A DNA stretch of 64,000 nt, from positions 26,720 to 90,719 of the forward strand of contig NZ_JAAGUY010000022.1 of NCBI RefSeq assembly GCF_010868145.1, in the 5' to 3' direction. The notes beneath the pieces were generated by a model, which saw only the letters and a list, made by a program, of their open reading frames with translations, was not told the DNA's origin and did no database searches. The position numbers and the translations under genes were made by a program. Below are positions 52,214 to 61,199 of the stretch, in pieces; the first letter of the stretch is position 1, and the number at the start of each line of letters is the position of its first letter. This DNA comes from Nocardia cyriacigeorgica (lineage in GTDB: Bacteria > Actinomycetota > Actinomycetes > Mycobacteriales > Mycobacteriaceae).

Positions 52214-53410
52214 TCAGCGGTGCCCGCCTGAGTGGTCATGGGCGCAGGTGTCGGTGCGGCGGCCTCCTGGAGCTGAGGCCGCCTGGCCCGCGCCGTGACC
52301 CTCCAAGGCGGCGAACGGTCCGCACTGGTGGGCGGTGATCCACACATGGACCATCGGATTGCCCGCGCCGGGGTTGACCGAGTTGGGCGGGCAATTGCCC
52401 TCGGCATCGGTGACGCCGGCGACCACCGGACCATTGTCGCCGCGCGTCCAGCAGAGATTGTCGTGGACGTGCCACTGCATCAAGGGCCCGCCGTAATCCG
52501 CCAGCTCGGGGTCGTCGATCTCCTTGTCCTTGGCGATGTACATGGCCGAGACCAGGGTCCGTTCGGTGCCATCGACCCGGTAGACCAGCGATTCGGGGTA
52601 GGCGGCGTCCAGGAATCGGTCATCGCGGATGTAGCCGGTGTTGATGTAGTGCTCGTACCCGGTGGCGGAATCGCCGATCGAGCGGAAGCCCAAGGCGCCG
52701 ATGGACTCGACGTCGGCGAACGCTGGCAGCTGGTCGAGAGTGCTGCGGATCAGGGCGGTCGCGCGCTGCTCCTGCGCGGGGGTCGCACCCGGTACGCCGG
52801 ACACGTCGATCGGTGTCGCCGGATCCCACGGCCGCGGCCATGCGTCGCCGGTACCGTGGTCGTCACCACCGTGGCTGTGGTCATCGCGGCCGTGGCTGTG
52901 GTCGCCGCCGGCAGCAGCGTGCGTGTGGTCGCCGCCGTCGCCGTGGCTGTGCACATGCCCGGCGCCGCCGAGCATCGCCGCGACCGCGAGAACACCGGCC
53001 AGACCGGCTGCGGTCGCGGTCGATGCCATCGGCAGACTCGCCCCCGGCCGCACCAGCGCGATGGTCACACCAGCGATCGCGAGCACCCCCAGTGCCGCAC
53101 ACGCGCTGTCGAGGAACTGCGGCGCTTCCGCCGCACCGAGACCATCAGGCCACGGCAGCCCCGCGAACCGCGTGTACCCCCAGATCCCCACCGCAATGAG
53201 ATTTACCCCGATCACCATGACCGGCATGGCCTTTCGCGCACTCAGCGACGCCAGCACGCCGGCCGCGCACTGCGCCGCCGCCAGCACCACCATCAGCCGG
53301 GCAAGCGTGGTGTGCTCGGTATGCAGCCCCGCGGCGAACAGGTGCAATGCGCCCGCCCCGATCGATGCCACCCCACCCAGCAGCAGGAACCCGCTGCGCT
53401 CACCAGCCAT
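52214..53410 (-). CDS. His-rich polytopic membrane protein with outer domain
   Basis: 398 residues. About five membrane helices fill residues 5-165. A metal-binding-like His/Asp/Gly stretch (about 168-205) has many HxH and DHxH steps. A folded domain follows (about 220-398) with HVHDNLCW and HVWITAHQCGPFAALEG; these paired His/Cys clusters look like a conserved metal or redox site. ATG at 53410 has GAGGAGA upstream. I do not recognise a named family. Metal handling is a guess from composition. Confidence 0.7.
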   Translation of the reverse strand: MAGERSGFLLLGGVASIGAGALHLFAAGLHTEHTTLARLMVVLAAAQCAAGVLASLSARKAMPVMVIGVNLIAVGIWGYTRFAGLPWPDGLGAAEAPQFLDSACAALGVLAIAGVTIALVRPGASLPMASTATAAGLAGVLAVAAMLGGAGHVHSHGDGGDHTHAAAGGDHSHGRDDHSHGGDDHGTGDAWPRPWDPATPIDVSGVPGATPAQEQRATALIRSTLDQLPAFADVESIGALGFRSIGDSATGYEHYINTGYIRDDRFLDAAYPESLVYRVDGTERTLVSAMYIAKDKEIDDPELADYGGPLMQWHVHDNLCWTRGDNGPVVAGVTDAEGNCPPNSVNPGAGNPMVHVWITAHQCGPFAALEGHGAGQAASAPGGRRTDTCAHDHSGGHR

Positions 53411-53611
53411 GTTCGATCTCCTCGTTGCTCACCGCGAACTCTACGGGGCCGGGCGGCGGTCCCGCGTCGGTGATTCATGAGGGAACTCTGTGGTTTCCAA
53501 TCTTGGATCCGGGTGCATCCTGTCGGTATCGAGCGCTCGTTCTTCTCCGAGGCCGTCAGCGCCCGTACGCGACGGGTAGCCCGGCTCGGGCGCCGTTATC
53601 GTCCTTGTCGG

Positions 53612-54091
53612 TCAGAACTGACCTACCAGGAACCCCGTGAACAGGACCAGGAACCCACCGATCTCGCCGACGATGAGCGCGAACATGGATAACCGCAGGC
53701 TCGTGTCGATATCACCATGGAACTGGTTGGTGGTGTCGCGCCGGTAGCCGTGCCAGGCATAGGTGGCGATGGCGCCGACGAAGAACGCGAGAACGACGGC
53801 AGCAGCGACCAGGTTCACCGCTGTGGGCCATGCACTCAGCTCGGTGAACACAGCAAGGACCAGGCCCGCGAACGCATACATGAGGGCCGCGCGGTGGGCA
53901 ATATCGACGTAGATGTGGGCGGCGCCGTCGGGGGAGGTGCGGATGCCGTGGTACTTCCAGGTGCCAAGTATCAGGGCGGACAGGAAGATGAAGCCGGTGA
54001 CAACGAGCGTCAAACGGGTGTCGATGCCCAGCGCGACGTCGGCTTCTGCCCCGAGCGCGAGCATTCGCCGGATACCTTCGGTGCCATTCAC
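53612..54091 (-). CDS. Four-helix membrane protein, unknown function
   Basis: 159 residues, four predicted membrane helices (about 25-42, 66-86, 91-112 and 135-157). Conserved-looking polar spots are TWKYHGIRTS and DIAHRAALM. GTG start at 54091; TAAGTT lies six bases upstream, a leaderless arrangement. No family recognised. Confidence 0.65.
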   Translation of the reverse strand: MNGTEGIRRMLALGAEADVALGIDTRLTLVVTGFIFLSALILGTWKYHGIRTSPDGAAHIYVDIAHRAALMYAFAGLVLAVFTELSAWPTAVNLVAAAVVLAFFVGAIATYAWHGYRRDTTNQFHGDIDTSLRLSMFALIVGEIGGFLVLFTGFLVGQF

Positions 54092-54617
54092 GAGCCCAAC
54101 TTAGCTGCTGCCGTACCGCCGGTGTCCTTTCAGCATGCGAGCACGAACAGCGACGCCCGCCCGCGATCGACACCGGGACACAAGTCTTCTCAGAAGCAGG
54201 AAGCTTCGATCCGGCACGTAGCGTGGGCGCCGGTCGGACAGACTGCTTCGGCGTACGCGACCAGGAGGTGGCATAGAAACCTGTCCGAACTCGGCAGGGA
54301 ACCCGCCCTGGCGGGGGCACGTGTGGAGATCACACCGTTGCCAAAGCCACCTCCCTCGCGCGCCATATCGGGCCTTGTCACCTCCGATCGGTTTCCGGGA
54401 TAAGCGTTTTCGCTGGCTTCCGATGCTGCTAGATTGAGGTTGGATTCTTCGGGGGCGGCATCGGACTGCATCAGCGAACCATCTGCCTCGGGGCTATGCG
54501 ATGGATGTACGTTCGAGCGGCTCTGATCGTGCGAAAGCCCAGCATTTCTCCCATGGCAGTGCCCTTGCTCTACCCGTTTCGCGGGTCGACCGGCCCGCCC
54601 TCGATGGGGAGGACTCC
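54092..54617. other. 526-base region without a firm gene
   Basis: Between the four-helix membrane protein and the HTH regulator. It is less GC-biased than its surroundings. The only candidate is the short minus-strand frame listed separately. The DNA just before 54618 has the ribosome site GGGGAGGA for the HTH gene. No repeat, tRNA or clear terminator was seen. Confidence 0.5.
54190..54363 (-). CDS. Possible small protein, unknown
   Basis: 57 residues from an ATG at 54363 with CGGAGG some way upstream; a longer frame starts at 54471. The C-terminal part (FLCHLLVAYAEAVCPTGAHA) has a plausible helix and three to four Cys. Codon use is only moderately GC-biased. It would be divergent from the HTH regulator. 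Weakly supported. Confidence 0.3.
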   Translation of the reverse strand, partial: AREGGGFGNGVISTRAPARAGSLPSSDRFLCHLLVAYAEAVCPTGAHATCRIEASCF

Positions 54618-55502
54618 ATGCAGGACACCGGATCTACTTTGCCTCGGCGCCAACTGGGGCGTTACTTGATGGACTGGCGGACGCGAGTTGGACTGAGTCA
54701 GCCGCAGGCGGCCGAGCTACTCGGGATCGGATCGAGCAGTCTGTACCGGCTGGAACACGGTCAGAACGGAAGGGTTAACGTCGGCCACGTCGAGGCAGCA
54801 TGTGAGCTGTACGGGGTACCGGACCTACTCACCACAGCGTTCACTGGGCTCGCGAAGCAAGCGAACGTGAAGAGCTGGTGGCATGAGTTCGGGCATCTGA
54901 TCCCGCGCGACTTCGACGTGTATTTCGGATTGGAATCCGCTGCAGTACGAATCACGACCTTCCAGCCGGAGCTGGTGCCGGGCTTGTTCCAGACGGCAGA
55001 CTATGTGCGGGCGCTGAATCGCGATCTGCATCCGGATGCGACTGCAGAGCAACATGCGGGCTGGGTTCAGTTGAAAATGAAGCGCCAGCACATCGTGACG
55101 CGCAAGCGGCGGCCGACAACGATCGATGCGGTCATCGGTGAAGCCGGGTTGCGGCGGGTCAATGGCGGGCCCAAGGTGATGGCAGGTCAGTTGAGGAAGC
55201 TGGCCGACATCTCGACGCTCCCGAACGTCGAGCTGAGGGTGTTGCCGTTCAACGCTGGGTTTCCCACCGGACGGGGGCTCGGCCCTTGTGTGATCCTGGA
55301 GTTCGGCCCGGAAGGAAGCCGCAAACCTGTAGAGCCGCCAGTCGTTTTCATCGAGGGCAGCTCCGTCGGAAACCTCTATCTCGAGAAGCCGGAAGATGTC
55401 GCGAGCTACCATCGCACCTACGACAGCATCCGCCAACGATCGCTGGATGCGGTGAGCAGCAGGAACCTGCTACGGCAGGTAGCGAAGGAGTATCTGGCGT
55501 GA
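54618..55502 (+). CDS. XRE-family HTH regulator with DUF5753
   Basis: 294 residues. HTH at about 15-70 (LGRYLMDWRTRVGLSQPQAA, then IGSSSLYRLEHGQ). The remainder is the DUF5753 ligand-type domain (FQPELVPGLFQTADYVRALN; IGEAGLRR; GQLRKLADI). These regulators occur with DUF397 proteins throughout actinobacteria and affect development or antibiotic control. ATG at 54618 has GGGGAGGA upstream. It overlaps the DUF397 gene. Confidence 0.9.
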   Translation: MQDTGSTLPRRQLGRYLMDWRTRVGLSQPQAAELLGIGSSSLYRLEHGQNGRVNVGHVEAACELYGVPDLLTTAFTGLAKQANVKSWWHEFGHLIPRDFDVYFGLESAAVRITTFQPELVPGLFQTADYVRALNRDLHPDATAEQHAGWVQLKMKRQHIVTRKRRPTTIDAVIGEAGLRRVNGGPKVMAGQLRKLADISTLPNVELRVLPFNAGFPTGRGLGPCVILEFGPEGSRKPVEPPVVFIEGSSVGNLYLEKPEDVASYHRTYDSIRQRSLDAVSSRNLLRQVAKEYLA

Positions 55503-55705
55503 GTGTCGATCCAGTCGTGTCTCAGTGGTTCAAGAGCTCCTACAGCCAGGGTGACGGCGAATGCGTTGAAGTTGCATTCCTCGATAGCGACCTCGTCGGC
55601 GTCCGCGATTCCAAGAACCCATCAGGTGCCGCTCTCCTCTTCACCCCCAGCGACTGGAAAGCCTTCACCCGCGGAATCACCACCGGCAGGTTCGACCGCC
55701 GCTGA
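55499..55705 (+). CDS. DUF397 protein
   Basis: 68 residues from GTG at 55499, overlapping the regulator's stop as GTGA. Typical motifs: WFKSSYSQGDGECVEVAF, GVRDSKNPSGAALLF and DWKAF. DUF397 proteins are paired with DUF5753 regulators and are thought to act as small antagonists or partners in a toxin-antitoxin-like way in some cases; not demonstrated here. Confidence 0.9.
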   Translation: MSVDPVVSQWFKSSYSQGDGECVEVAFLDSDLVGVRDSKNPSGAALLFTPSDWKAFTRGITTGRFDRR

Positions 55706-55767
55706 GATGCGCAGGTCGGCGCGAACTCTTGCGGCCGATGCAGGGTTCGCGCCGACGCACCCTCGAA

Positions 55768-57420
55768 TCAATCCAGCGGCAAGGTCTTCCACCAGTCCAG
55801 TAGCTGGTCCATCGACGGGTCGTTGCGGGCACCGAGGCCATAGGAGTAGATCAGCAGGTTCTCGCGCTTCGGGTCGTTCGGGAAAATTGTCGCGATCCGC
55901 GGCGACGACGTGGGTTCCGAGCCGGTCTTGTGGTTGGAGTACTGCTTGCCGTTGTTGTTGAGGTCTTGCTCGATGGGTTGTGCGCCGAGACCCTCGATGA
56001 CGCGCTGAACCTCGGATGCCGATTCGTACCGGAAAACTCGCAGCTCCGGCCACCGGATCATGTCTTCCGGGATCATGTAGCTGTTTGTGTAGTTGCAATC
56101 CCAGTACGCGGTCGGGTCGCCCATGTCCGGGTCGGCGCCGTTGATGAAGGTCCAGTAGACGGTGTTGAGGCCGTCCATCACATCCGCCCCGCAACCCATT
56201 CCGCCGAATCCGGTGCCCTGCGCATACCTCTCGCCAGCCGGAACCTCACCCGGTGGAAGCAAGCCAGGGAACGCCAGTCGCATTTCTTCGAGGTCGCGCT
56301 GGGGAGGGGTCGTGTCACGGTTGGCGACCGCCACCCAGACGCCGATGCCTGCGACAACAGCGATGACCATCATGATGCTTACGCCGACGATCCATCCCAC
56401 GTTCGAACGCGGCGGCCGCATCGGGCGATAGGGATACGCGCCGTGCTGGATATGCCTGTGCTGCTGGTGAACTGGTGCCGGGTACGCGTTGGGCAGACCA
56501 GCACCGAACTGTCCCGCACCGACCGGTTGCGGGCCGAGCGGAGCGACGGGCATAGGTGCGGCAGGAGTGGGCGATACCGCGAACTGCGGGGCGTCGCCGG
56601 TCAGTGCGCGCCGGGCGGCTACCGCGAACTCGGTGCAGGAGGCGAAACGGTCGACGGGGCGTTTGGCCATGGCGCGGGCCAAGACGGCGTCGAGGGCCGG
56701 GGGTAGGTCGGCGCGAGCGGCGGTGACCGGCGGGGGTTGCCGTTGCAGATGCCCCTGGATGACGGTGGCCGGGTGCGTGGATTCGAACGGGGCGCCGCCG
56801 CTCAACAGCCAATACAGCGTGCACGCCAGCGAGTACTGATCGGATCGGCCGTCCATATCGGCGCCGGTCAGCTGCTCCGGGGAGGCGTAGGCGAGAGTTG
56901 CGGTGAACGAACCGGTTTGGGTGAGGCGGCTCGCCTCGTCGGCAATGCGGGCGATGCCGAAGTCCGTGAGGTAGACACGTTCCTGACCGTTGCCGCCGTT
57001 GGCGAGCAGGATATTGGCAGGCTTGACGTCGCGGTGGAGAACACCTCTGCCATGGGCGAAGTCGAGGGCTTTCGCCGTCTCGGCGACGATCTGCACGGCT
57101 CGGATGGGAGGCAGAGCGCGCGGGTCGACGTCGGCCGCATCGACGCCCTCGATGTACTGCATCGAGATCCACAGCTTGTCATCGTCGGCGCCGCGATCGT
57201 AGACGGTCACGATGTTGGGGTGATCGAGCTGCGCCACCAGATCCGCTTCGCGTTCGAAACGCGCACGCAGCTCTTGATCGGTGAAAAGCTCCTGGTTGAG
57301 AAGTTTCAGCGCGATCCGGCGCGGCAGCCGAGGGTGTCGCGCCAGATATACCGCGCCCATCCCGCCTCGGCCCAGTTGGCGGTCGATCGTATACCCGGCG
57401 AAGACCTCACCGTCGCGCAT
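55768..57420 (-). CDS. Membrane Ser/Thr protein kinase with Cys-containing outer domain (kinase 3)
   Basis: 550 residues. Kinase domain at about 8-275: LGRGGMGAVYLARHP, Lys39, HRDVKPANIL, LTDFGIAR, ASPEQL. A Pro/Ala/His-rich juxtamembrane linker, a membrane helix near 345-368 (VGWIVGVSIMMVIAVVAG), and an outer domain of ~180 residues with two Cys (GMGCGAD, YWDCNYT) and many aromatics. The outer domain is unrelated by eye to kinases 1 and 2. ATG at 57420 with GGGGGAAGG upstream. Ectodomain function unknown. Confidence 0.92.
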   Translation of the reverse strand: MRDGEVFAGYTIDRQLGRGGMGAVYLARHPRLPRRIALKLLNQELFTDQELRARFEREADLVAQLDHPNIVTVYDRGADDDKLWISMQYIEGVDAADVDPRALPPIRAVQIVAETAKALDFAHGRGVLHRDVKPANILLANGGNGQERVYLTDFGIARIADEASRLTQTGSFTATLAYASPEQLTGADMDGRSDQYSLACTLYWLLSGGAPFESTHPATVIQGHLQRQPPPVTAARADLPPALDAVLARAMAKRPVDRFASCTEFAVAARRALTGDAPQFAVSPTPAAPMPVAPLGPQPVGAGQFGAGLPNAYPAPVHQQHRHIQHGAYPYRPMRPPRSNVGWIVGVSIMMVIAVVAGIGVWVAVANRDTTPPQRDLEEMRLAFPGLLPPGEVPAGERYAQGTGFGGMGCGADVMDGLNTVYWTFINGADPDMGDPTAYWDCNYTNSYMIPEDMIRWPELRVFRYESASEVQRVIEGLGAQPIEQDLNNNGKQYSNHKTGSEPTSSPRIATIFPNDPKRENLLIYSYGLGARNDPSMDQLLDWWKTLPLD

Positions 57421-57513
57421 CGTGCTCGCCTTCCCCCCGTCCGATCGGTCAACCGGGTCGATACTAGGACGTGTGTTATTCCTCGGCAGCTCGGGTGGCC
57501 CCGGGGTATCGAC

Positions 57514-58167
57514 TCAGAGCTCGAGCTCAGACCATGGGATGCGGATCGGATACGGGTAGTCGATGGCGATCCCGTCCTGATCATCCGGCGTCCACTCGCC
57601 GACCGCGATGTAGTTCGCGGGGCGTAGGGGGGTGACGTCGACCGGTAGCCTGCCGTGTCCGGTTTCCAGAGCGAACGCGCGCACGGTGGCGATTCGACGT
57701 GGGTTGCGGCCGAGAATGACCTCCCAGTACCAGGGGATGCCGCCGCCGGCATACCGTGCCTTCTTCGCCTCCACATCACGTTCGGTGTTCGACGGCGAGA
57801 GCACTTCGCCCGCAAGGTAGACATCTGTCGCGCGGATGTCCTGGTACTCCTGTTCGAGGCACCGGTAGACGAGGAAGTCCGGCGTGACGAAATCGGACTT
57901 ACCGGTCGAACCGAAGAAGATATTCGTCTCCAGCGAGACCCGCCAGCAGTGGCGAGGGTCTTTCTGCATGTCTTCACGCGCGCAGCGGCGTAGCGCAGTA
58001 CGGAACTCGACCGTGCAGTCCTGATGCTCAACGAGACCGCGGCGAACCCATACGACCTTGCCATCCCACAGCTCGATCTGGCCGGCTATCTCGCCAGGTA
58101 GCTGCTCCAGCTCTTCCCACGTCATGCGATCCGGAAGATCCGGGCGTTCGACATGAGGAAAGGGCAC
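57514..58167 (-). CDS. Uma2-family nuclease-like protein
   Basis: 217 residues. PD-(D/E)xK-type Uma2 fold: TPDFLVYR holds the catalytic Asp, and AGEVLSPSNTERDVEAKKAR holds the Glu and Lys; GIPWYWEVI follows. The start MPFPHVERPDLPDRMTWEEL is usual. GTG at 58165-58167; TAACAT seven bases upstream suggests a leaderless transcript. Family members are abundant in cyanobacteria and actinobacteria; the target is unknown. Confidence 0.88.
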   Translation of the reverse strand: MPFPHVERPDLPDRMTWEELEQLPGEIAGQIELWDGKVVWVRRGLVEHQDCTVEFRTALRRCAREDMQKDPRHCWRVSLETNIFFGSTGKSDFVTPDFLVYRCLEQEYQDIRATDVYLAGEVLSPSNTERDVEAKKARYAGGGIPWYWEVILGRNPRRIATVRAFALETGHGRLPVDVTPLRPANYIAVGEWTPDDQDGIAIDYPYPIRIPWSELEL

Positions 58168-58225
58168 GGACGGTATGTTACCGACCAGGGCGTATTCCGG
58201 CGGCTACCTGCATCGCTTGGATGAA

Positions 58226-59872
58226 TCAGCTCTCCGACAACTGCCCGTCTGCCAGGTGCCAGCGGCGAGTGGCGCGCACGGCGTCGAGCATGCGGCGGTC
58301 GTGGGTGATCAGCAGCATGGTGCCGGTGAAGGAGTCGATGGCCTGTTCGAGCTGTTCGATGGCGGGGAGGTCGAGGTGGTTGGTGGGTTCGTCGAGGACG
58401 AGCAGGTTGACGCCTCGGGCTTGCAATAGGGCCAACGCGGCTCGGGTGCGTTCGCCGGGGGACAGGGTTTCGCAGGGGCGTTGGACGTGCGGGCCGCGGA
58501 GACCGAATTTGGCGAGGAGCGTGCGGACTTCGGCGTCGGGCCAGTCGGGCATTTCGGTGCCGAAGGTGTGGGCGAGGGATGCTTCCCCGCGGAAGAGGCC
58601 GCGGGCCTGGTCGACCTCGCCGATCTCGACACCCGAACCGAGCGACGCGGTTCCGCTGTCCGGCAGAAGCTTTCCGAGCAGAAGCGCCAGCAATGTGGAT
58701 TTCCCGGCCCCATTTGCACCGGTCAGCACGACGCGGTCGGCCCAGTCGACTTGGGTGGTGATCGGGCCGAGAATGAACTCGCCGCGGCTGACCTTCGCCT
58801 CCGCGAGGGTGGCGACCACCGAACCGCTGCGTGGCGCGGCGGCGATCGTCATGCGCAGCTCCCACTCTTTACGCGGCTCCTCGACCACCTCCAGCCGCTC
58901 GATCCGGCGCTGTGTCTGCCTGGCCTTGGCGGCCTGCTTCTCGGTGGATTCGGCGCGCATCTTTCGGCCGGCCTTGTCGGAGTCGACCTTGCCCTTGCGT
59001 CGAGCATTGCGCACGCCGTGTTCGAGCCAGTTGCGTTGCATCTGAGCCCGGGCCTCCAAATTCGCCTTGGTGTCGGCGAATTCCTCGTAGGCCTCGCGTG
59101 CGTGCCTGCGGGCGATCTCGCGTTCGGCGAGGAAAGCCTCGTAGCCGCCGTCGTAGACGTCGACACGTTGTTGCGGCAGGTCCAGTTCGACGATCCGGTT
59201 CACGGTGCGGGCCAGGAACTCTCGGTCGTGGCTGATCACCATCAGCGGGACACGCACGCCGGTGACGAACTGTTCGAGGCGGTGCAAGCCGTCCAGGTCC
59301 AGATCATTGGTCGGCTCGTCCAGCAGGAGAATGTCGAAGCGGGACAACAGCACCGACGCCAAACCGGCACGGGCGGCTTGACCGCCGGACAGGCCGGTCA
59401 TCGGGGTGTCGAGGCCGTTGGGCAAGCTCTCTGTAAGGCCCAGTTCGTCCGCAACCTCCAGTGCCCGCTGATCCAGGTCGGCGCCACCGAGGGCGAGCCA
59501 GTGCTCGAGGGCAGGCGAGTACTCGTCATCGCCGCCGTCCGCGAGACGCTCCGCGGCCGCGTCCATGGTCTGCTGCGCGGTGGCCACGCCTGTTCTGCGG
59601 CCGAGGAATTCGAGCACAGTCTCGCCGGGGATGCGTTCGGGTTCCTGCGCGAGGTAGCCGATCGTCGCGTCCGGCGGGCTGAGCGTGATGCTGCCGTTCG
59701 ACGCGCGCCGGTCCGCGAGCATACGCAGCAACGTGGACTTGCCCGCGCCGTTGACGCCGACCAGCCCGATCACGTCGCCCGGCGCGAGCGTCAGATCCAG
59801 GCCGCTGAACAGGGTGCGTTCGCCGTGCTCGGCGGACAGCCCGCGCGCATGCAGAGTGGTGCTCACCTGCAC
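58226..59872 (-). CDS. ABC-F family ATP-binding protein
   Basis: 548 residues with two ATPase halves and no membrane segments. Walker A motifs GVNGAGKST near 40 and GANGAGKST near 370; signatures LSGGQAARAGL and LSPGERTRAAL; Walker B LLLDEPTNDLD and LVLDEPTNHLD. The basic helical linker at about 230-330 is the ribosome-contacting arm of ABC-F factors. It may relieve stalled ribosomes or protect from a ribosome-targeting antibiotic. GTG at 59872; 59866 is another candidate. Weak ribosome site. Confidence 0.9.
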   Translation of the reverse strand: MQVSTTLHARGLSAEHGERTLFSGLDLTLAPGDVIGLVGVNGAGKSTLLRMLADRRASNGSITLSPPDATIGYLAQEPERIPGETVLEFLGRRTGVATAQQTMDAAAERLADGGDDEYSPALEHWLALGGADLDQRALEVADELGLTESLPNGLDTPMTGLSGGQAARAGLASVLLSRFDILLLDEPTNDLDLDGLHRLEQFVTGVRVPLMVISHDREFLARTVNRIVELDLPQQRVDVYDGGYEAFLAEREIARRHAREAYEEFADTKANLEARAQMQRNWLEHGVRNARRKGKVDSDKAGRKMRAESTEKQAAKARQTQRRIERLEVVEEPRKEWELRMTIAAAPRSGSVVATLAEAKVSRGEFILGPITTQVDWADRVVLTGANGAGKSTLLALLLGKLLPDSGTASLGSGVEIGEVDQARGLFRGEASLAHTFGTEMPDWPDAEVRTLLAKFGLRGPHVQRPCETLSPGERTRAALALLQARGVNLLVLDEPTNHLDLPAIEQLEQAIDSFTGTMLLITHDRRMLDAVRATRRWHLADGQLSES

Positions 59873-60011
59873 GAGTGTGCCGTGTGTCGGTGGACACCCT
59901 GAGCCCGGGCCCTGCGGAAATCAGGGTGCGTATCAGCAGCGGGACCGATGCCCGGCCGGGGGAATTCGCGGACAGTGGATGGTGTAGCGATCGAGACCGA
60001 GGAGATTTCCC

Positions 60012-60203
60012 ATGACCGCACCCGTACGCCGTTTCACCCGCTCCACCAGCGATAAGTGGATTGCCGGGGTCTGCGGTGGCATCGCCGAATACTTCGGGTG
60101 GAACGCCAACATCGTCCGCCTGGTCTTCGTGCTGTCCTGCCTGCTGCCGGGCCCGCAGTTCCTGCTCTACCTGGTGCTGTGGTTGATCATCCCCAAGAAG
60201 TGA
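60012..60203 (+). CDS. PspC-domain membrane protein
   Basis: 63 residues. A single PspC domain: RSTSDKWIAGVCGGIAEYFG then two hydrophobic stretches ending LVLWLIIPKK. PspC proteins respond to membrane stress and often flank regulators. GAGGAG lies seven bases before the ATG. Followed by a hairpin. Confidence 0.92.
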   Translation: MTAPVRRFTRSTSDKWIAGVCGGIAEYFGWNANIVRLVFVLSCLLPGPQFLLYLVLWLIIPKK

Positions 60204-60212
60204 GTGGGGTGC

Positions 60213-60251
60213 GCGGTGCCGGTCGTCGATCTATTCGGCGGCCGGCACCGC
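60213..60251 (+). terminator. Possible terminator after the PspC gene
   Basis: Ten-base stem, GCGGTGCCGG at 60213-60222 and CCGGCACCGC at 60242-60251, loop of 19 and no T run. Starts ten bases after the stop codon. Confidence 0.5.
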
Positions 60252-60384
60252 TGTGTCCGGAGTCGGTACATACGTGCGGACTTGGTGCACGTGTCATACG
60301 CACTCGACGGCAACCGTTCGTGGATGACAGGATGTAGTCGTCCGCCATTCGGCAGGTGACACGAGTCCCGTTTCAGGAGGAGCC

Positions 60385-60696
60385 ATGATCAGCTCGGGTG
60401 AATTCCCCGGCTTGGATCTGCCCGACATCGACGCATCCTCGTCCCTGGACGACCTCGGTGCGGTCGAACTCAACAGCCCCACCCAGGACATCAACGGCGA
60501 CGGCATCCTCGACTCGATCACCACCACCGACGACGACGGCATGCACGTCTGGACCGATACAGATCTCGACGGGTATGCGGACCACGTCACTGTGGTGGAG
60601 GACGACGGGGATTACGCGGCATGGGAGTACCACCGGAATCCGGATGGGTCGGGGGAGTGGAAGAAGACGGATGAGGGGCGGTTGGGGGAGAAGTAA
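60385..60696 (+). CDS. DUF6802-like protein with calcium-type Asp loops
   Basis: 103 residues, strongly acidic. Two Asp-rich loops, DINGDGILDS and TDTDLDGYADHVTV, look like thrombospondin-3/dockerin calcium loops; the second half ends in charged DGSGEWKKTDEGRL. The pattern fits actinobacterial DUF6802. No signal peptide, so export by the ESX system is possible. TCAGGAGGAGCC precedes the ATG. Shares this loop type with the large protein at 61200. Confidence 0.7.
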   Translation: MISSGEFPGLDLPDIDASSSLDDLGAVELNSPTQDINGDGILDSITTTDDDGMHVWTDTDLDGYADHVTVVEDDGDYAAWEYHRNPDGSGEWKKTDEGRLGEK

Positions 60697-60885
60697 GGCG
60701 GTTCGCCTGCGCCTGGCTTCGCTCGTTCGAGCACAGTAGATTTCCCCGCGAGAGATCCGGCCGAAGTATGCCGAGATCCGATGGAACCGAACCGGGGGCG
60801 AGTGCGTCGAAACCTAGTAGACAGCACTCGACCCCGAGCATGGTTCGGGTCGTGAACGAGGAGCAGGGATGGAGGGGACTGGGCT

Positions 60886-61194
60886 ATGACGACGGGGTCG
60901 ACGGTCGGTGTCAAGACCGGTGAGCTGGGGAAGCTGGGGAACGATCTGCGAAGCTCGGCCGCCGCGGTCAAGGACCAGGTCAAGAAGGTCGCCACAATCG
61001 GCCCGGCGGAAGTCGGGAAGAATTATGAGCAGGAGGGTAAGGATATCCAGACCGGCCTCGAGGCGGTCAAGAAATGGCTGGAAGACTGGGCCGAAGCCGG
61101 GACCATCTCGGGTGACGCAATCGGTGCGTCGGTCGTGAATTATTCCAATGTGGATGCCGAGAATGCTACCGATACCACGAAGGCGGGGAGCTGA
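60886..61194 (+). CDS. WXG100-like type VII secretion target (EspC/DUF2580-like)
   Basis: 102 residues, helical: TVGVKTGELGKLGNDLRSSA then a helix of Lys/Glu/Gln with a turn EVGKNYEQEGKDIQTGLEAV, ending in a flexible Asp/Thr tail. This matches the ESX-associated EspC/DUF2580 type that lacks a strict WXG turn. GGAGGGGA precedes the ATG. Five bases separate it from the next gene, so they are cotranscribed and may be secreted as partners. Confidence 0.75.
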   Translation: MTTGSTVGVKTGELGKLGNDLRSSAAAVKDQVKKVATIGPAEVGKNYEQEGKDIQTGLEAVKKWLEDWAEAGTISGDAIGASVVNYSNVDAENATDTTKAGS

Positions 61195-61199
61195 TTCCG

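Noticed and set aside
58481..59902. 473-residue plus-strand frame
   Set aside because: Antisense to the ABC-F gene, which carries all expected ATPase motifs.
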